From positions 62,001 to 126,000 of the forward strand of contig NZ_JABBGC010000002.1 in NCBI RefSeq assembly GCF_012927205.1: a stretch of 64,000 nucleotides of DNA, read 5' to 3'. Position 1 is the first letter of the stretch. Each line of letters opens with the position of its first letter. Below are positions 11,401 to 23,800 of this stretch, piece after piece. A model generated the notes under the pieces. That model searched no databases, was not told where the DNA came from, and was given only the letters and a program-made list of their open reading frames with translations. The position numbers and the translations under genes were made by a program. Source of the stretch: Chitinophaga fulva (GTDB lineage Bacteria > Bacteroidota > Bacteroidia > Chitinophagales > Chitinophagaceae).

Positions 11401-11856
11401 GGTTTTGACAGAGCTGGGGTGCTTACGTACCTGAAGGAGAAGCTGCCTGAATATATGATACCGTATGTACTGGTTGCGTTGGATAAACTTCCCCTAACGG
11501 CCAATGGTAAAATTGATAAACAAGCATTACCCGATCCGGTTGAAGCAGACGGACTACCGGAATATGAATACGTTGGCCCGGGTAATGAAACAGAGCGGAT
11601 GCTGACAAACATCTGGCAGGAGTTATTAGGTATAGAACGGGTAAGCATACGTGATAATTTCTTCAGGTTGGGAGGGAACTCACTGATGGCAATCAGGTTG
11701 ATCTCATCTGTATATGTAGCCACCGGGCTGAAAATCCCTGTCAGGACCTTTTTTCAGCTTTCCACTATTGAGGCTCTGGCCAGATATACAAGAATAAATT
11801 TGAATCAGCATACGCTTGATGCCACTTATGAAAATCTGGAAATGATAGAATTATAA
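8404..11856 (+). CDS. Non-ribosomal peptide synthetase, single module (docking-C-A-T)
   Basis: A 1,150-residue one-module NRPS, 30 bp after the previous gene and in the same operon. Residues 1-60 form a TubC-like N-terminal docking domain that should receive the C-terminus of the preceding protein. Then come C (85-520, VPLSFSQERLWFIDQLEGS, HHIASDGWS near 215; an L-peptidyl acceptor type), A (535-1035, YVIYTSGSTGKPKG, NAYGPTEASDDITHY, NGKIDKQ) and T (1060-1125, FFRLGGNSL). The pocket residues read DIWEVTADD, differing from A2 of the previous gene at one position, so the two modules should load the same amino acid. The acidic positions 278, 330 and 331 fit a positively charged side chain such as 2,4-diaminobutyrate; this substrate is inference. 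There is no epimerase, so the residue should stay L. Confidence 0.96.
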   Translation: MAGTNLTDIIALLKEANDYGIKVFFENNNLLVHTPDEQEIDEHILNKLRANKEHLVSYFSKHTPIENRSVADKGIQPYDRNVVKHVPLSFSQERLWFIDQLEGSISYHLPNILRLKGTLNREALAYAFQEIVNRHEVLRTVMTEEAGVAYQQVLDKGKWNIKVTDDPIYKQNEKALEEYLRSLIEVPFDLQKDHMLRADLICLSADEHVLLVTLHHIASDGWSTGIIVPELVELYQSFVEGRPAQLLPLTIQYADYAIWQRENLSATVLKEKLDYWKGKLKGSSTLELPIDYVRPIVQSTHGASRRYRLDPALSDQLQALSLQQGSTLFMTLLAAFNVLLYRYSGQPDICVGSPIAGRTRQEAEGLVGFFINTLVLRNHLDGDPSFISLLEQVKQTTLDAYDHQEVPFEKVVEAVAEERYLNRTPLFQVMFELQNVPEAPALHLNGLHLFQEETKYTSAQFDLTFSIRESTDGLEVLVIYGADLFNEATLDRMMAHYEQLLRAVIKTPTVQISQLFMISAAEEYQLLHVFNDTQVDYPQSKTFITLFDEQAKSSPDAIAVTFGAESLTYKTLSVRANQLAHHLRKLGVKANTLVPVCIERSPDMIIGILGIMKAGAAYVPVDLEYPAERIRYILEDCEASIVVSSSYGKQKIELAGFTNIIALDIDRELIDQQPETLPETIPGPHHLAYVIYTSGSTGKPKGVMVEHQGMLNHLFAKVNDLKIDEGTILAYTAAYTFDISVWQMFAALLCGGRTIIYSEETIFQPAELVNAIDNDRVTILELVPSYLNALLQENTSAALKHLRFLVVTGEAVSRHLLMKWFGHKDYGTIPVVNAYGPTEASDDITHYLMNNVPDYTNIPVGKPIQNMRIYVLNNEQQLCPVGVPGEIFVSGVGVARGYLNLEQLTTEKFIKDPFSKESAARMYRTGDVGRWLPDGNLEYLGRTDDQVKIRGLRIELGEIENALLECDLVKEAIVTVRTGSPDDNGNDSATLTGYIVPNGGFDRAGVLTYLKEKLPEYMIPYVLVALDKLPLTANGKIDKQALPDPVEADGLPEYEYVGPGNETERMLTNIWQELLGIERVSIRDNFFRLGGNSLMAIRLISSVYVATGLKIPVRTFFQLSTIEALARYTRINLNQHTLDATYENLEMIEL

Positions 11857-11894
11857 TCAGAGTTTGAATTCACGCCTGTTAAAAAAAATCAGAT

Positions 11895-14800
11895 ATGACA
11901 GTTATGAAGTTACTGGATGTAATGGATTTATTGGAAAGAGCCAATGATAATGGGATCAGGATATCTTTTGTTGACAATAAACTGGTAACACAAGCACCCG
12001 TAGGAAAGAAAATTGATGAATTGCTGTTGAGGGAGCTGAAGGAAAATAAAGATCAGCTGATATCCTATTTTAAAGAGCATACACAACATGATTCAGGAAT
12101 ATCAATAAAAGAAAGTATCCTTTCTGCTGCGGAAAGAATAACTACAGACATCCCATTATCGTATAGTCAGCAACGTTTATGGTTTGTTGATCAGTTGGAG
12201 GGCAGTGTGCAGTATCATATACCACGGGTATTAAGATTGAAAGGACAGCTCCATATAGCTGCACTTACCCGGTCGTTTCAGACAATTATTAACCGTCATG
12301 ATGTGCTCCGCACGGTGATAGAAGAAAAAGACGGCGTAGCTTATCAGCGGGTACTGGATAAGGATGGCTGGCAATTGGCGGTGATAGATGATCCGGTGTA
12401 TAAAGAAGATGAAACGGCGTTACGATCTTGTTTGGAATCACTGATCTCGGCCCCTTTTAATTTATCCGGGGACCATATGCTGCGTGCGCATTTGATCCAG
12501 CTGTCGGCGGATGAGTATATACTGGTGGTAACATTGCACCATATAGCATCGGATGCCTGGTCATTCGGTATTATAGTACGGGAACTGACATCGTTATATA
12601 GCGCCTTCGCGGAGAACCGCACACCGGAATTGCCACCATTGCGTATTCAGTATGCAGATTATGCGATCTGGCAACGGGCCTATTTATCAGGCGACATATT
12701 GGAGCGGAAACTGGATTACTGGAGGCGGCAGCTATCAGGAACAGCCACTTTACAGTTGCCGGCAGATTATATGCGGCCCGCTATACAAAGCACAAGCGGA
12801 GGAAGTGTTTCGCTGAACCTTGACGCTGATTTGTATGTACAGGTAAAGCAGCTCTCACAACAGCAGGATACTACCCTGTTTATGACCCTGCTTGCTGCAT
12901 TTAAAATATTATTGTACCGCTACAGTGGTCAGGATGATATTTGTGTAGGATGTTCCACCGCAGAACGCCTGCAAAAGGAGGTGGAAGAGCTGATTGGTTT
13001 CTTTGTAAATATGCTTGCCCTGCGTAGTGATCTGAGCAATAACCCTTCTTTTGTATCCTTATTGCAGCAGGTGAAAGAAACTACGCTGGGGGCTTATGAG
13101 CACCAGGACCTGTCTTTTGAGAGAGTAGTGGAAGCAGTAGCAAAAGACCGGGAAGGAAACAGAAACCCGTTGTTTGATATAATGTTTGTGTTGCAACAGG
13201 AGCCTGATGACCCGGAATTTCCTTTGGGTGGCATTCTGTTGTCCGAAGAGCCGCTCGAAAGCACGACCACGAGGTTTGACATGGTCTTCCTGGTAATTGA
13301 ACAGAAGAATGATTTACGTGTGGTGGTGGAATATAGCAGGGATTTATACAGTGAAGCAACGATAAATCGTATGGTAGCTCACTTTGAGCAGTTGTTGCGG
13401 TCCATCGTCAGCAATCCTTTACAGCAGATTGGGTCATTGCAGATGCTGACTCCTGGTGAAGTGCGGGAACTTACAATGCTGGCTGACGGTAGAACAGAAA
13501 AGGTGGTGTCCGTGCCGGAGAAGACAATAGTCGATTTGTTTGAAGCGCAGACAGACGCTACACGCGAAGCTGTTGCCCTGGTGTTTGAAAATAATTCAAT
13601 GACCTATAAAGCGTTGGACGACCGTGCTAATCAACTGGCCCATTATCTGCGCAGTCAGGGCGTGACAACGGATATGCCGGTGCCGGTTTGTGTGGAAAGT
13701 TCATTGGATATGATCGTTGGCATACTGGGTATATTGAAGGCAGGGGGCGCATATGTTCCCATCGACCCGGATTTTCCTGCTGATAGGATCGCTTATATGC
13801 TGACGGATACGCAGGCAACAATGATAGTAAGCAGTAATGCCTGCCGGGATAAAATCCCTGCTACTACTGCATCTGTTTTATCGCTGGATGGTGATCCGGA
13901 CAAAATAGCAGCATTTCCGAAAACAAGGCCGTCAGCAGTAGCTGCACCGAATCACCTGGTTTATGTGATCTATACATCAGGAAGCACTGGTAACCCCAAA
14001 GGGGTAATGATCACACATGGGAACCTGGCCGATTATCTGTCTGGCTTGAAAGAAGCCCTTCCCCTGCAAGATTGCCGTTCATTTGGTCTGCTATCAAGTA
14101 TTGCCACCGATCTGGGGAATACCGTATTATATGGTTCCCTGCTGACAGGCGGGTGTTTACATTTGTTCTCCAAAGCAGCTGCCAGTGATGGCGATCTGTT
14201 GCATGATTATTTTGCGCAGCAGCAGATAGACTGTATCAAGATTGTACCTTCTCATTGGAAGGCATTGTCTGCTACAGGGAAATTATTGCTACCCGAAAAG
14301 ATGCTGATATTCGGTGGAGAGGCATTGACAACGGCCGTCACCAATAGCATCCGGTTATCCGGCGCCGGCTGTATGATTGTGAATCACTATGGCCCAACGG
14401 AAACGACTATAGGGAAATTGTTGCACATCATTCGGCCGGACGTAGTTTATCAGCAGACGATTCCGGTTGGAAAGCCATTCTCCAATACCTGCATCTATGT
14501 ATTGGACCGGAATGGGCAGTTGTGCCCTGCGGGTATTCCCGGGGAATTGTATATAGGAGGGAGTGGGGTTGCAGTTGGCTATCTGAACAATGAGGAGTTG
14601 ACCAGAGAGCGGTTCATTACAAACCCTTTTATAACGGGCATTCAGGGGAAACTGTATCGTACAGGAGACATAGTGAAATATCTGCCCGATGGAAATGTCG
14701 TGTTTATAGGCCGTGGCGATAACCAGGTAAAGATTAACGGCTATCGTGTAGAGTTAGGGGAGATTGAGCGTGTGCTCAATCAATGCAGCCATGTACGTCA

Positions 14801-17800
14801 CGGGATAGTAGTTGTAAAGGAAGATAATTTCGGTCAAAGTCAGTTAGCGGCCTATGTGATACCGGAAGGAATGCTTGACAGAAACGGCATTTATGATTAT
14901 CTGAAAACACACCTGCCTGTGTATATGATACCTTCCTTACTGACAGGTCAGGAAAGTTTTCCTATGCTGCCCAACGGGAAAGTTGATCTGAAGGCATTAT
15001 CCGGTACAGCTGCCGGATTACCTTTAACAGATAATTATGCGGCGCCACGTAATGATATGGAGCAAATGCTGGCAGGCAGATGGCAGGAGTTATTAGGAGT
15101 GGAACGGGTAGGCATACACGATGATTTCTTTTCATTAGGGGGGCATTCATTGCTAGCCATGCGCTTAATATTTGCCTTGCGTCAATCTCTGCAGGTTGAG
15201 CTATCTATCAGGGCGATATTCACTTTTCCCACTATAGCTGCGTTGGCTGCACATCTTCAGGGGTATAACAAGCAATTACAGCTCCCGCCTGTTGAAGCCG
15301 GTGAAAGACCTGCAAGAATCCCATTATCGTATAGCCAGGAACGATTGTGGTTCATTGATCAGCTGGAGGGAAGCGTGCAGTATCATATTCCGGCAGTGTT
15401 AAGGTTGAAAGGGCATCTCAACCCGGAAGGACTGGCTTACGCATTGCAAACCATTGTAAATCGTCATGAAGTACTCAGAACACAGATAATAGAGGAGGCC
15501 GGTATCGCTTATCAGCAGATACAGGACCAGGATTGCTGGCAATTGGAAACAGTAACGGAAAAGGTATATCAGGAAAATGGTGCATCATTGGAATCCTATG
15601 TGCAATCCCTGATCGCTGTTCCTTTTGATCTGTCACGTGATCATATGCTGCGCGCGCATCTGGTTGTACTTGGAGAGGCTGAACATATACTGGTAGTTAC
15701 CATGCATCATATCGCATCAGATGGCTGGTCTACCGGCATTATAGTAAAAGAGCTGATGGCGTTGTATGGAGCTTATATAGGAAATCGTGTGGCACAGCTG
15801 CTACCTTTGCCTATTCAGTATGCAGACTATGCGATCTGGCAGCGGGAACATCTGTCCGGAGCAGTACTGGCAGATAAGCTGGCTTATTGGAAAGATAAAC
15901 TTACCGGTGTAGCTACTTTAGCATTACCTGTTGATTTTACGCGGCCCGCTGTTTCTGGTGTGAATGGGGGGATTGTTTCGTTTGGTCTTGACAGTGAGTT
16001 GTCTGAACAGATAAGAAGATTATCGCAACAACAGGGTGCTACCTTGTTTATGACATTACTGGCCGCTTTTAAGCTATTATTATACCGCTATAGCGGCCAG
16101 GAGGATATTTGTGTGGGAAGTCCTATAGCCGGCAGAACACAGAAAGAAGTGGAAGGGCTGGTTGGTTGTTTTGTGAATACCCTGGCGCTGCGTAGTGAAA
16201 TTAAGGTTAACCTGTCCTTTGTGTCTTTATTGCAACAGGTTAAGCAAACTACTTTAGGTGCTTATGAGCATCAGGAAGTGCCCTTTGAGAAAGTAGTGGA
16301 GGCGGTGGTAAAAGAAAGGGATCTTAGGAGAAGCCCCTTATTCCAGGTGATGTTTGCCGTGGAGAATGCTCCCGAAGTGCCGGAGCTCCATTTGGGGGAG
16401 GTGGTGATATCCGGTGATTTTGCTGAAAATACCCCGGCACAATATGACCTGGCTTTTTCTGTTGTGGAGGAAAAAGACCATTTACGGGTGAACATTGTGT
16501 ATCGTATGGACCTGTTCAGGGAAGACACCATCATGAGAATGAAAGGGCACTTTGAACAGTTGTTACTATCTGTTGTAAGAACGCCCGGCGCAAGAATAGA
16601 TACGTTAGCGATGCTTACTTCCGCTGAAGAACAGCAATTGCTGACCTCATTTAATGCCACAACAGTTGCTTATCCTGAAGATAAGACATTTGCGGACCTG
16701 TTTGCCATGCAGGTATTGCAGGGCCCTGGCGCTGTAGCGGTGGTGTATGAAGATCATAGTTTGACTTATCGTGAGCTGGATGAGCGCTCCAACCAGGTGG
16801 CCCATTACCTGAGCAGCCTTGGGGTGAAAGCAGATAGCCTGGTTCCGGTTTGTATAGATCGTTCAGCGGATATGCTGGTGGTCCTGTTGGGTATTATGAA
16901 AGCCGGCGGGGCGTATGTGCCGCTAGATCCGGATTATCCATTGGAAAGGATCAGCTATATGTTGAAAGACAGTGGTAGCAGTATCGTTGTAAGCAGTCAG
17001 GCGTATGAGCATAAAATAAAAGCAGCAGGTATTACGCCAGTGTTATTAGATGGAGTGGGAGATGAAATAGCACAACAGCCGGTTACCCCATTGAAATCGG
17101 CAGCCGGGCCTGACCATCTTGCTTATGTGATCTATACTTCAGGTTCAACGGGCACGCCCAAGGGAGTAATGATAGAACATAAGTCGCTGTTGAATTTCCT
17201 GTTGTCAATGAAAGACAGGCTGGACCTCCCTGCAGAAATGAGTTTACTGGCAGTCACCACCTACTGTTTTGACATCGCTTACCTGGAGTTGTATTTGCCC
17301 TTACTGACAGGTGGCAAAGTAATTATCGCTTCAAAATCTACAGCCGCAGATGGTTTTAAGCTGGCGTCACAGCTGTCGCATTACCGGCCGTCCCATATGC
17401 AGGCCACGCCGGCCACATGGCAAATGTTACTGGAAGCAGGCTGGGAAAATAAAGAAGGGATAACGATACTGGCAGGGGGGGAAGCGATCCCGGTGGCATT
17501 GAAAGATAAGCTGGTACAATTAAGCGGTCAGAAAGTATGGAATGTATATGGCCCCACAGAAACGACGATATGGGCCACCATGAAAGAATTAAAGCTGGAA
17601 GAGAAGATCACCATCGGTCAGCCATTGTCCAATACGGCCGCATATATCCTGGACGGTTCGGGAAGACCCGTGCCGGTAGGGGTTCCAGGTCAGCTATGTA
17701 TAGGTGGTGTGCAGGTGGCCCGTGGTTATCTGAACAGGCCGGAACTGACAAAAGAAAAGTTCATATTCAATCCGTTCAAGCCCGGAGAGAGATTATATTT

Positions 17801-20800
17801 TACGGGAGATCAGGCGCGCTGGCTGCCGGATGGGACGATTGAATATTTTGGCAGGATAGATGACCAGGTAAAAATCCGGGGCTACCGGGTAGAGCCTGGG
17901 GAAATAGAAAGTGTGGTATCGCAATACCCAGGGGTGAAACAGTCGGTAGTAGTAACCAGAACGGATAACAGCGGTTACCGTCACCTGGTGTGTTATGTGG
18001 TAGGAGAAGAAAGCATAGACAGGTCAGGGTTGCTGTCGTGGCTGCAGGACCGTCTTCCTGTATACATGGTGCCATCACAACTGGTCCTGCTGGATAAGCT
18101 GCCGCTGACTGCAAATGGCAAGGTGGACAAACAATCATTGCCCGACCCTGCAGGCGCAACGCTGTTGCGAAGGGAGTACACCGCCCCGCGTACTGAAACG
18201 GAACAGGTGCTTGCCGGCATCTGGCAGTCGTTGCTGGGAATAGAACGTATAGGTATATACGATAATTTCTTTGAACTGGGTGGGCATTCCCTGCTGGCGA
18301 TGCGTTTATTGGCTGCTATGCGTCAGCAGTTACAGGAAACCGTATCTATAAGATCATTATTCCTGCATGCTACCATTGCCTCATTGGCAGTCCATCTTAG
18401 AGGAACACCCGAAGGGTTGCAGTTGCCTGCTATTGAAGCAGGTGCAAGGCCTGTCTATATTCCATTATCGTTTAGCCAGGAGCGTTTGTGGTTCATTGAT
18501 CAGCTGGAAGGCAGTGTGCAATATCATATACCGGCGGTATTAAGAATGAAGGGCGCATTAAGCAGGGAAGGCCTGGCATATTCGTTAAGGACGATTGTCA
18601 ACCGTCATGAGGTGTTGCGTACGGTGATCCGTCAATCAGACGATGAAGGGGGTATTACTTATCAGTGGATAATGGAAGAGGATCTGTGGCAGCTGGAAGT
18701 TACCGAAGAACCGGTTTATAAAGAGGATGAAGCTGGATTGCAGGCTTACATCAGCTCACTGATCGCAGCTCCATTTGATTTGTCAGCAGATTATATGTTG
18801 CGTGCACATCTGATCTGCCTGTCGGCAGACGAGCATATACTGGTAGCCACGCTGCATCATATCGCATCCGATGAGTGGTCTGCCGGTATTATTGTAAAAG
18901 AGTTGATAGCATTATACAATGCTTATACAGATAACCTTATCACACCGTTAGCGACGTTACCTGTTCAATATGCGGACTATGCCATCTGGCAGCATACTTA
19001 TTTATCCGGGGCGGTATTGGAAGGGAAACTGGATTACTGGAAAAATAAATTGTCCGGAACGGAAACACTCAGGTTACCTGCTGATTATGTGCGGCCTGCT
19101 GTTCAAAGTATGCAGGGCGGAAGTATTTCGTTTAGTCTTCACCAGGAAGTATCAGCGCAGGTAAGAAAGTTATCACAGGAACAGGGTACAACATTGTTCA
19201 TGACGTTGCTGGCGGCCTTTAAGGTATTGCTTTACCGTTACAGTAATCAGACGGATATATGTGTGGGTAGCTCTACTGCAGCACGCCAGCAACAGGAAGT
19301 GGAAGGGCTGGTTGGATTTTTTGTAAATACACTGGCACTACGTAGTGACTTGAGTGGTAACCCTTCTTTTTTATCCTTCTTACAACAGGTAAAAGAAACG
19401 ACACTGGGTGCCTATGAGCACCAGGATGTGCCTTTTGAGAAAGTGGTGGAAGCAGTGGTAAAAGACAGAGATGCCAGCAGAAGCCCGCTGTTCCAGGCAA
19501 TGTTCGTCATGCAGCAGGCTCCTGATGCACCGGAGCTTCGTTTAGGGGAGGTGGTATTATCCGGAGAAGCATTTAACGCCGTCAGTGCCAAGTTTGATAT
19601 TACCTTCTTTATTGTTGAAGAAAATAATGTGCTGCATATAAACGTGGTGTATCGCACCGATTTGTTCCGGGAAGATACCATTTTGAGAATGGGTGAGCAC
19701 TACAAACAATTGTTGGGAGCCGTTGTTGCTGATGTGGAAAAACCGGTAGGGTCCTTGTCCATACTTACCTCAGCAGAACAGCAGCAGTTGCAGGAAGGGT
19801 TTAATATTTGTGAGATAGCATATCCGCATAATAAGACCGTCATAAATTTATTCCGGGAGAAGGTAGTGGCTGACGCCGCCGCTATTGCCCTGGTGATGGA
19901 AGATAAGGAAATGACATATGCTATGCTGGATGAGCGTTCTGATCAACTGGCACATTACCTGCAACAGCAGGGGGTAACACCTGGTGCGCTGGTGCCACTC
20001 TGTATGGAACGTTCATTGGAAATGATGACAGGGATATTGGGTATACTGAAGGCTGGAGCAGCGTATGTACCGGTTGATCCGGATTATCTCTCATCAGGGG
20101 ACCGTGTTCGTTACATGCTGGAAGATACAGGGGCAACGGTGATTGTAAGCAGTCGCGCCTGTCGGTCCGGTTTACCTGTCAGTGAAACCATGAAAGTAGT
20201 GGCATTGGATGCTGATTGGGAAATGATCAGTCATGCGCCTGCCCCGCAGGTGGCTATTACTCCTGCTCCGGATGACCTGGTGTACGTGATTTATACATCA
20301 GGCAGCACAGGCACACCCAAAGGCGTGATGGTTACACACAGGAACCTTACCGATTATATATATGGCTTAAATGCCGCGCTTCCGCTGGCTGCCTGCCATT
20401 CATTCGCATTGTTGTCAAGTATTGCCACTGATCTGGGGAATACGGTGTTGTACAGTGCTTTGACCATAGGGGGGACGCTCCACCTGTTTTCGAAGGAAAC
20501 AGCCAGTGATAGTGAAAAATTACAGGAATATTTTTCGCTTCATCCTATGGATTGTATCAAGGTGGTGCCCTCGCACTGGAAGGCATTGTCGGCATCCGGC
20601 AGTTTATTGTTGCCGCAACAATTACTCATATTCGGAGGAGAATCATTATCAGCGGAAGTGGTAAATAGTATCCGGTTATCCGGTTCTTCCTGTATAGTTG
20701 TAAATCACTATGGTCCAACGGAAACGACTATTGGAAAACTGCTGCACCTGGTACAGGATAATGGATTGTACGGTCAGGTAATACCGGTCGGAAAGCCATT

Positions 20801-23800
20801 TTCCAATACACGTATTTATGTGTTGGATCCTCTTGGGCAATTATGTCCGATAGGGGTGCCCGGTGAGTTATTTATCGGGGGAGATGGTATTGCATTGGGT
20901 TATCTGAATAATCCCGGTTTAACAGATAGCCGTTTTATACCTGATCCGTTTTTGCAGACAACCACCGCAAAAATATATCGCACGGGAGATATTGTAAAAT
21001 GGTTGCCGGATGGAAATATTTTATTTATAGGACGGGCAGACGACCAGGTAAAGATCCGCGGTTACCGGGTAGAGCCGGGAGAAGTAGCACGCGTATTGCA
21101 GCAATGTGAGCAGGTGAACCAGTGTGTGGTGACGGCTGTGGAAGATAACAACGGCAATAAACGTTTAGCCGCTTATGTTATTGGTAATGGCGTATTTGAC
21201 AGCGAAAGCATCGTTGCTTATCTGAAGGCGCATTTACCGGAGTACATGATACCGTCGGTATTTGTTGCGCTGGATGCATTTCCCATGCTGCCGAACGGGA
21301 AGATAGACAGGAAAGCATTACCTGATCCTGAGGGCCCTGATTTAGCGGGGTATACGGCACCGGTCAGTGCAACAGAATATCAGCTTGCAGCTATCTGGTC
21401 CACGTTGCTGGAAGTAGAACAGGTAGGCATACACGATGATTTTTTTGAATTGGGAGGCCATTCTTTGCTGGCTATACGCCTGGTGTCAGCTATCAGAAAA
21501 GAACTGAAGATAGAAGCGTCTATCGGGGATATATTTGATTACCCTACGATCGCATCCCTGTCAGCTCAACTGGAAAACCGCAGAGGCGTTGCTGTTGTTC
21601 CGGCTATCATTCGTCGCAACAGGCCGGAACTTATTCCGTTGTCCTACAGCCAGGAAAGATTATGGTTTATTGATCAGCTGGAAGGCAGTATACAATACCA
21701 CGTACCGGTGGCATTGAAGCTGAAAGGGAAGCTGAACAGGGATGCGCTGTTTTTTGCATTGCGGGCTATCGTTAATCGCCATGAAGTGCTTAGAACAGTG
21801 GTGATGGAGCAGGATGGTATGCCGTGGCAAAAAGTAATGGATAAGGACCTCTGGCAGTTATCAGTAATAGAAGGTATTGTATTTAAAGATGATGCCACCT
21901 TACAGTCCTATATGCAGTCACTGGTGGCCGCTCCTTTTAACCTGAGGGCCGACCATATGTTGCGTGCACAGCTGATCCGGCTTTCGGCAGATGATAACGA
22001 ATATATACTGTTGGTAACGTTGCATCATATAGCTTCCGACGGGTGGTCAAATGGTATTATGGTGAAAGAGCTGAAAGCACTGTACATCGCTTATGAAGAA
22101 AACCAGAAAACCCCGCTGGCGTCCTTGCCTATCCAGTATGTTGATTATGCCATCTGGCAGCGGGAATATGTAACAGGCGCCCTGCTGGATAAAAAACTGC
22201 AATATTGGAAAGATAAACTGACAGGAGTGGCGCAGCTGCAATTGCCCGCAGATTATACGCGCCCGGTGATGCAGAGCACCCGCGGCGCTTCCAGGAGGTT
22301 CCGGCTGGATAAGGAGTTGTCTGTACAATTGCAGGTACTTTCCCGTCAACAGGATGTTACCATTTTTATGACACTGCTGACTGCCTTCAATGTGTTGTTA
22401 TACCGGTACAGTGGTCAGGACGATATTTGTATAGGCACTCCTGCAGCAGGCAGAACACAACAGGAACTGGAAGGACTGATCGGGTTCTTCATCAATACGT
22501 TGGCTTTGCGTACTGATCTTGGGAATCAGCCCTCTTTTGTATCGCTGTTGCAGCAGGTGAAACGCACTACTTTAAGCGCTTATGAACATCAGGAAGTTCC
22601 TTTTGAGAAAGTAGTGGAAGCTGTAGTGAAGGAGCGGGACCTGAGCCGGAGCCCTTTGTTTCAGGTAATGTTTGTAATGCAGAACACACCGGATGAACAG
22701 GAGCTGGAACTGGGTGACTTACAATTATCTGCGTTGAATACCGGGCATGTTACAGCACAATTTGATCTCACTGTTTCCATGGAAGAAAGCGCGGCGGGTT
22801 TAAGCGGAAACATTATTTATTGTGCGGATCTTTTCAGCGCAGCCACCATAGATCGTATGATAGCGCATTTTGAACAGTTGTTGCGGGCTGTTGTAAAGTC
22901 ACCGGAATCACGTATAGGAGCATTGCCCATGCTGACATCCGCAGAAGAGCATCAATTACTGGTTGAACTTAATAATACTTCAGCGGGCTATCCAAAGGAT
23001 AAAACAATTACAGACCTATTTGCAGCACAGGTGGCCCTTACACCCGAAGCGACAGCAATTGTGGCCGGTGAGGTTTCACTTACCTATCGGGAGTTGAATA
23101 TACGTGCAAATCAGCTGGCGCATTATTTAAGGAGCAAAGGAGTGCAGGCGGATACATTGGTGCCGGTATGTATAGAGCGGTCCGTTGACATGATCGTGGG
23201 TATACTCGGTATCCTGAAAGCAGGTGGGGCCTACGTTCCCATAGATCCTGATTATCCTGCAGAGCGTATCAGCTTTATGCTGGAAGATACTGCGGCCAAA
23301 TGGATCATCAGTTCCCGTGAGTGTACGCATGTACTGGATAACATCGCGTCGGCGGAGCTGATATTGCTGGATGAAGACTGGCAGGAGATCAGCCAGTTTT
23401 CCGGAGACGATCCTTCCTTTTTGATTCTTCCCCGTCATCTTGCTTATGTGATCTATACTTCCGGTTCTACCGGTAAACCGAAAGGTGTGCTTATTGAGCA
23501 TTATAATGTGGTCAGGTTGTTTGAAACGGACGCGCCGTTATATGACTTTAATAATAAAGATGTCTGGACCATGTTCCATTCATTCTGCTTTGACTTTTCA
23601 GTATGGGAAATGTATGGTGCTCTACTGTATGGGGGGAAGCTTATTGTAATCAGCAAGGAAACTGCCAGAGATCCGGGAGCCTTTGGAGCTATACTTTTAA
23701 AGGAAAAAGTGACCGTTTTAAATCAGACACCTACTGCCTTCTATGCGTTGCAGGAAAGTTTGCTCCGCTCAGCATTACCTTTACAAATGAGGTATGTAAT

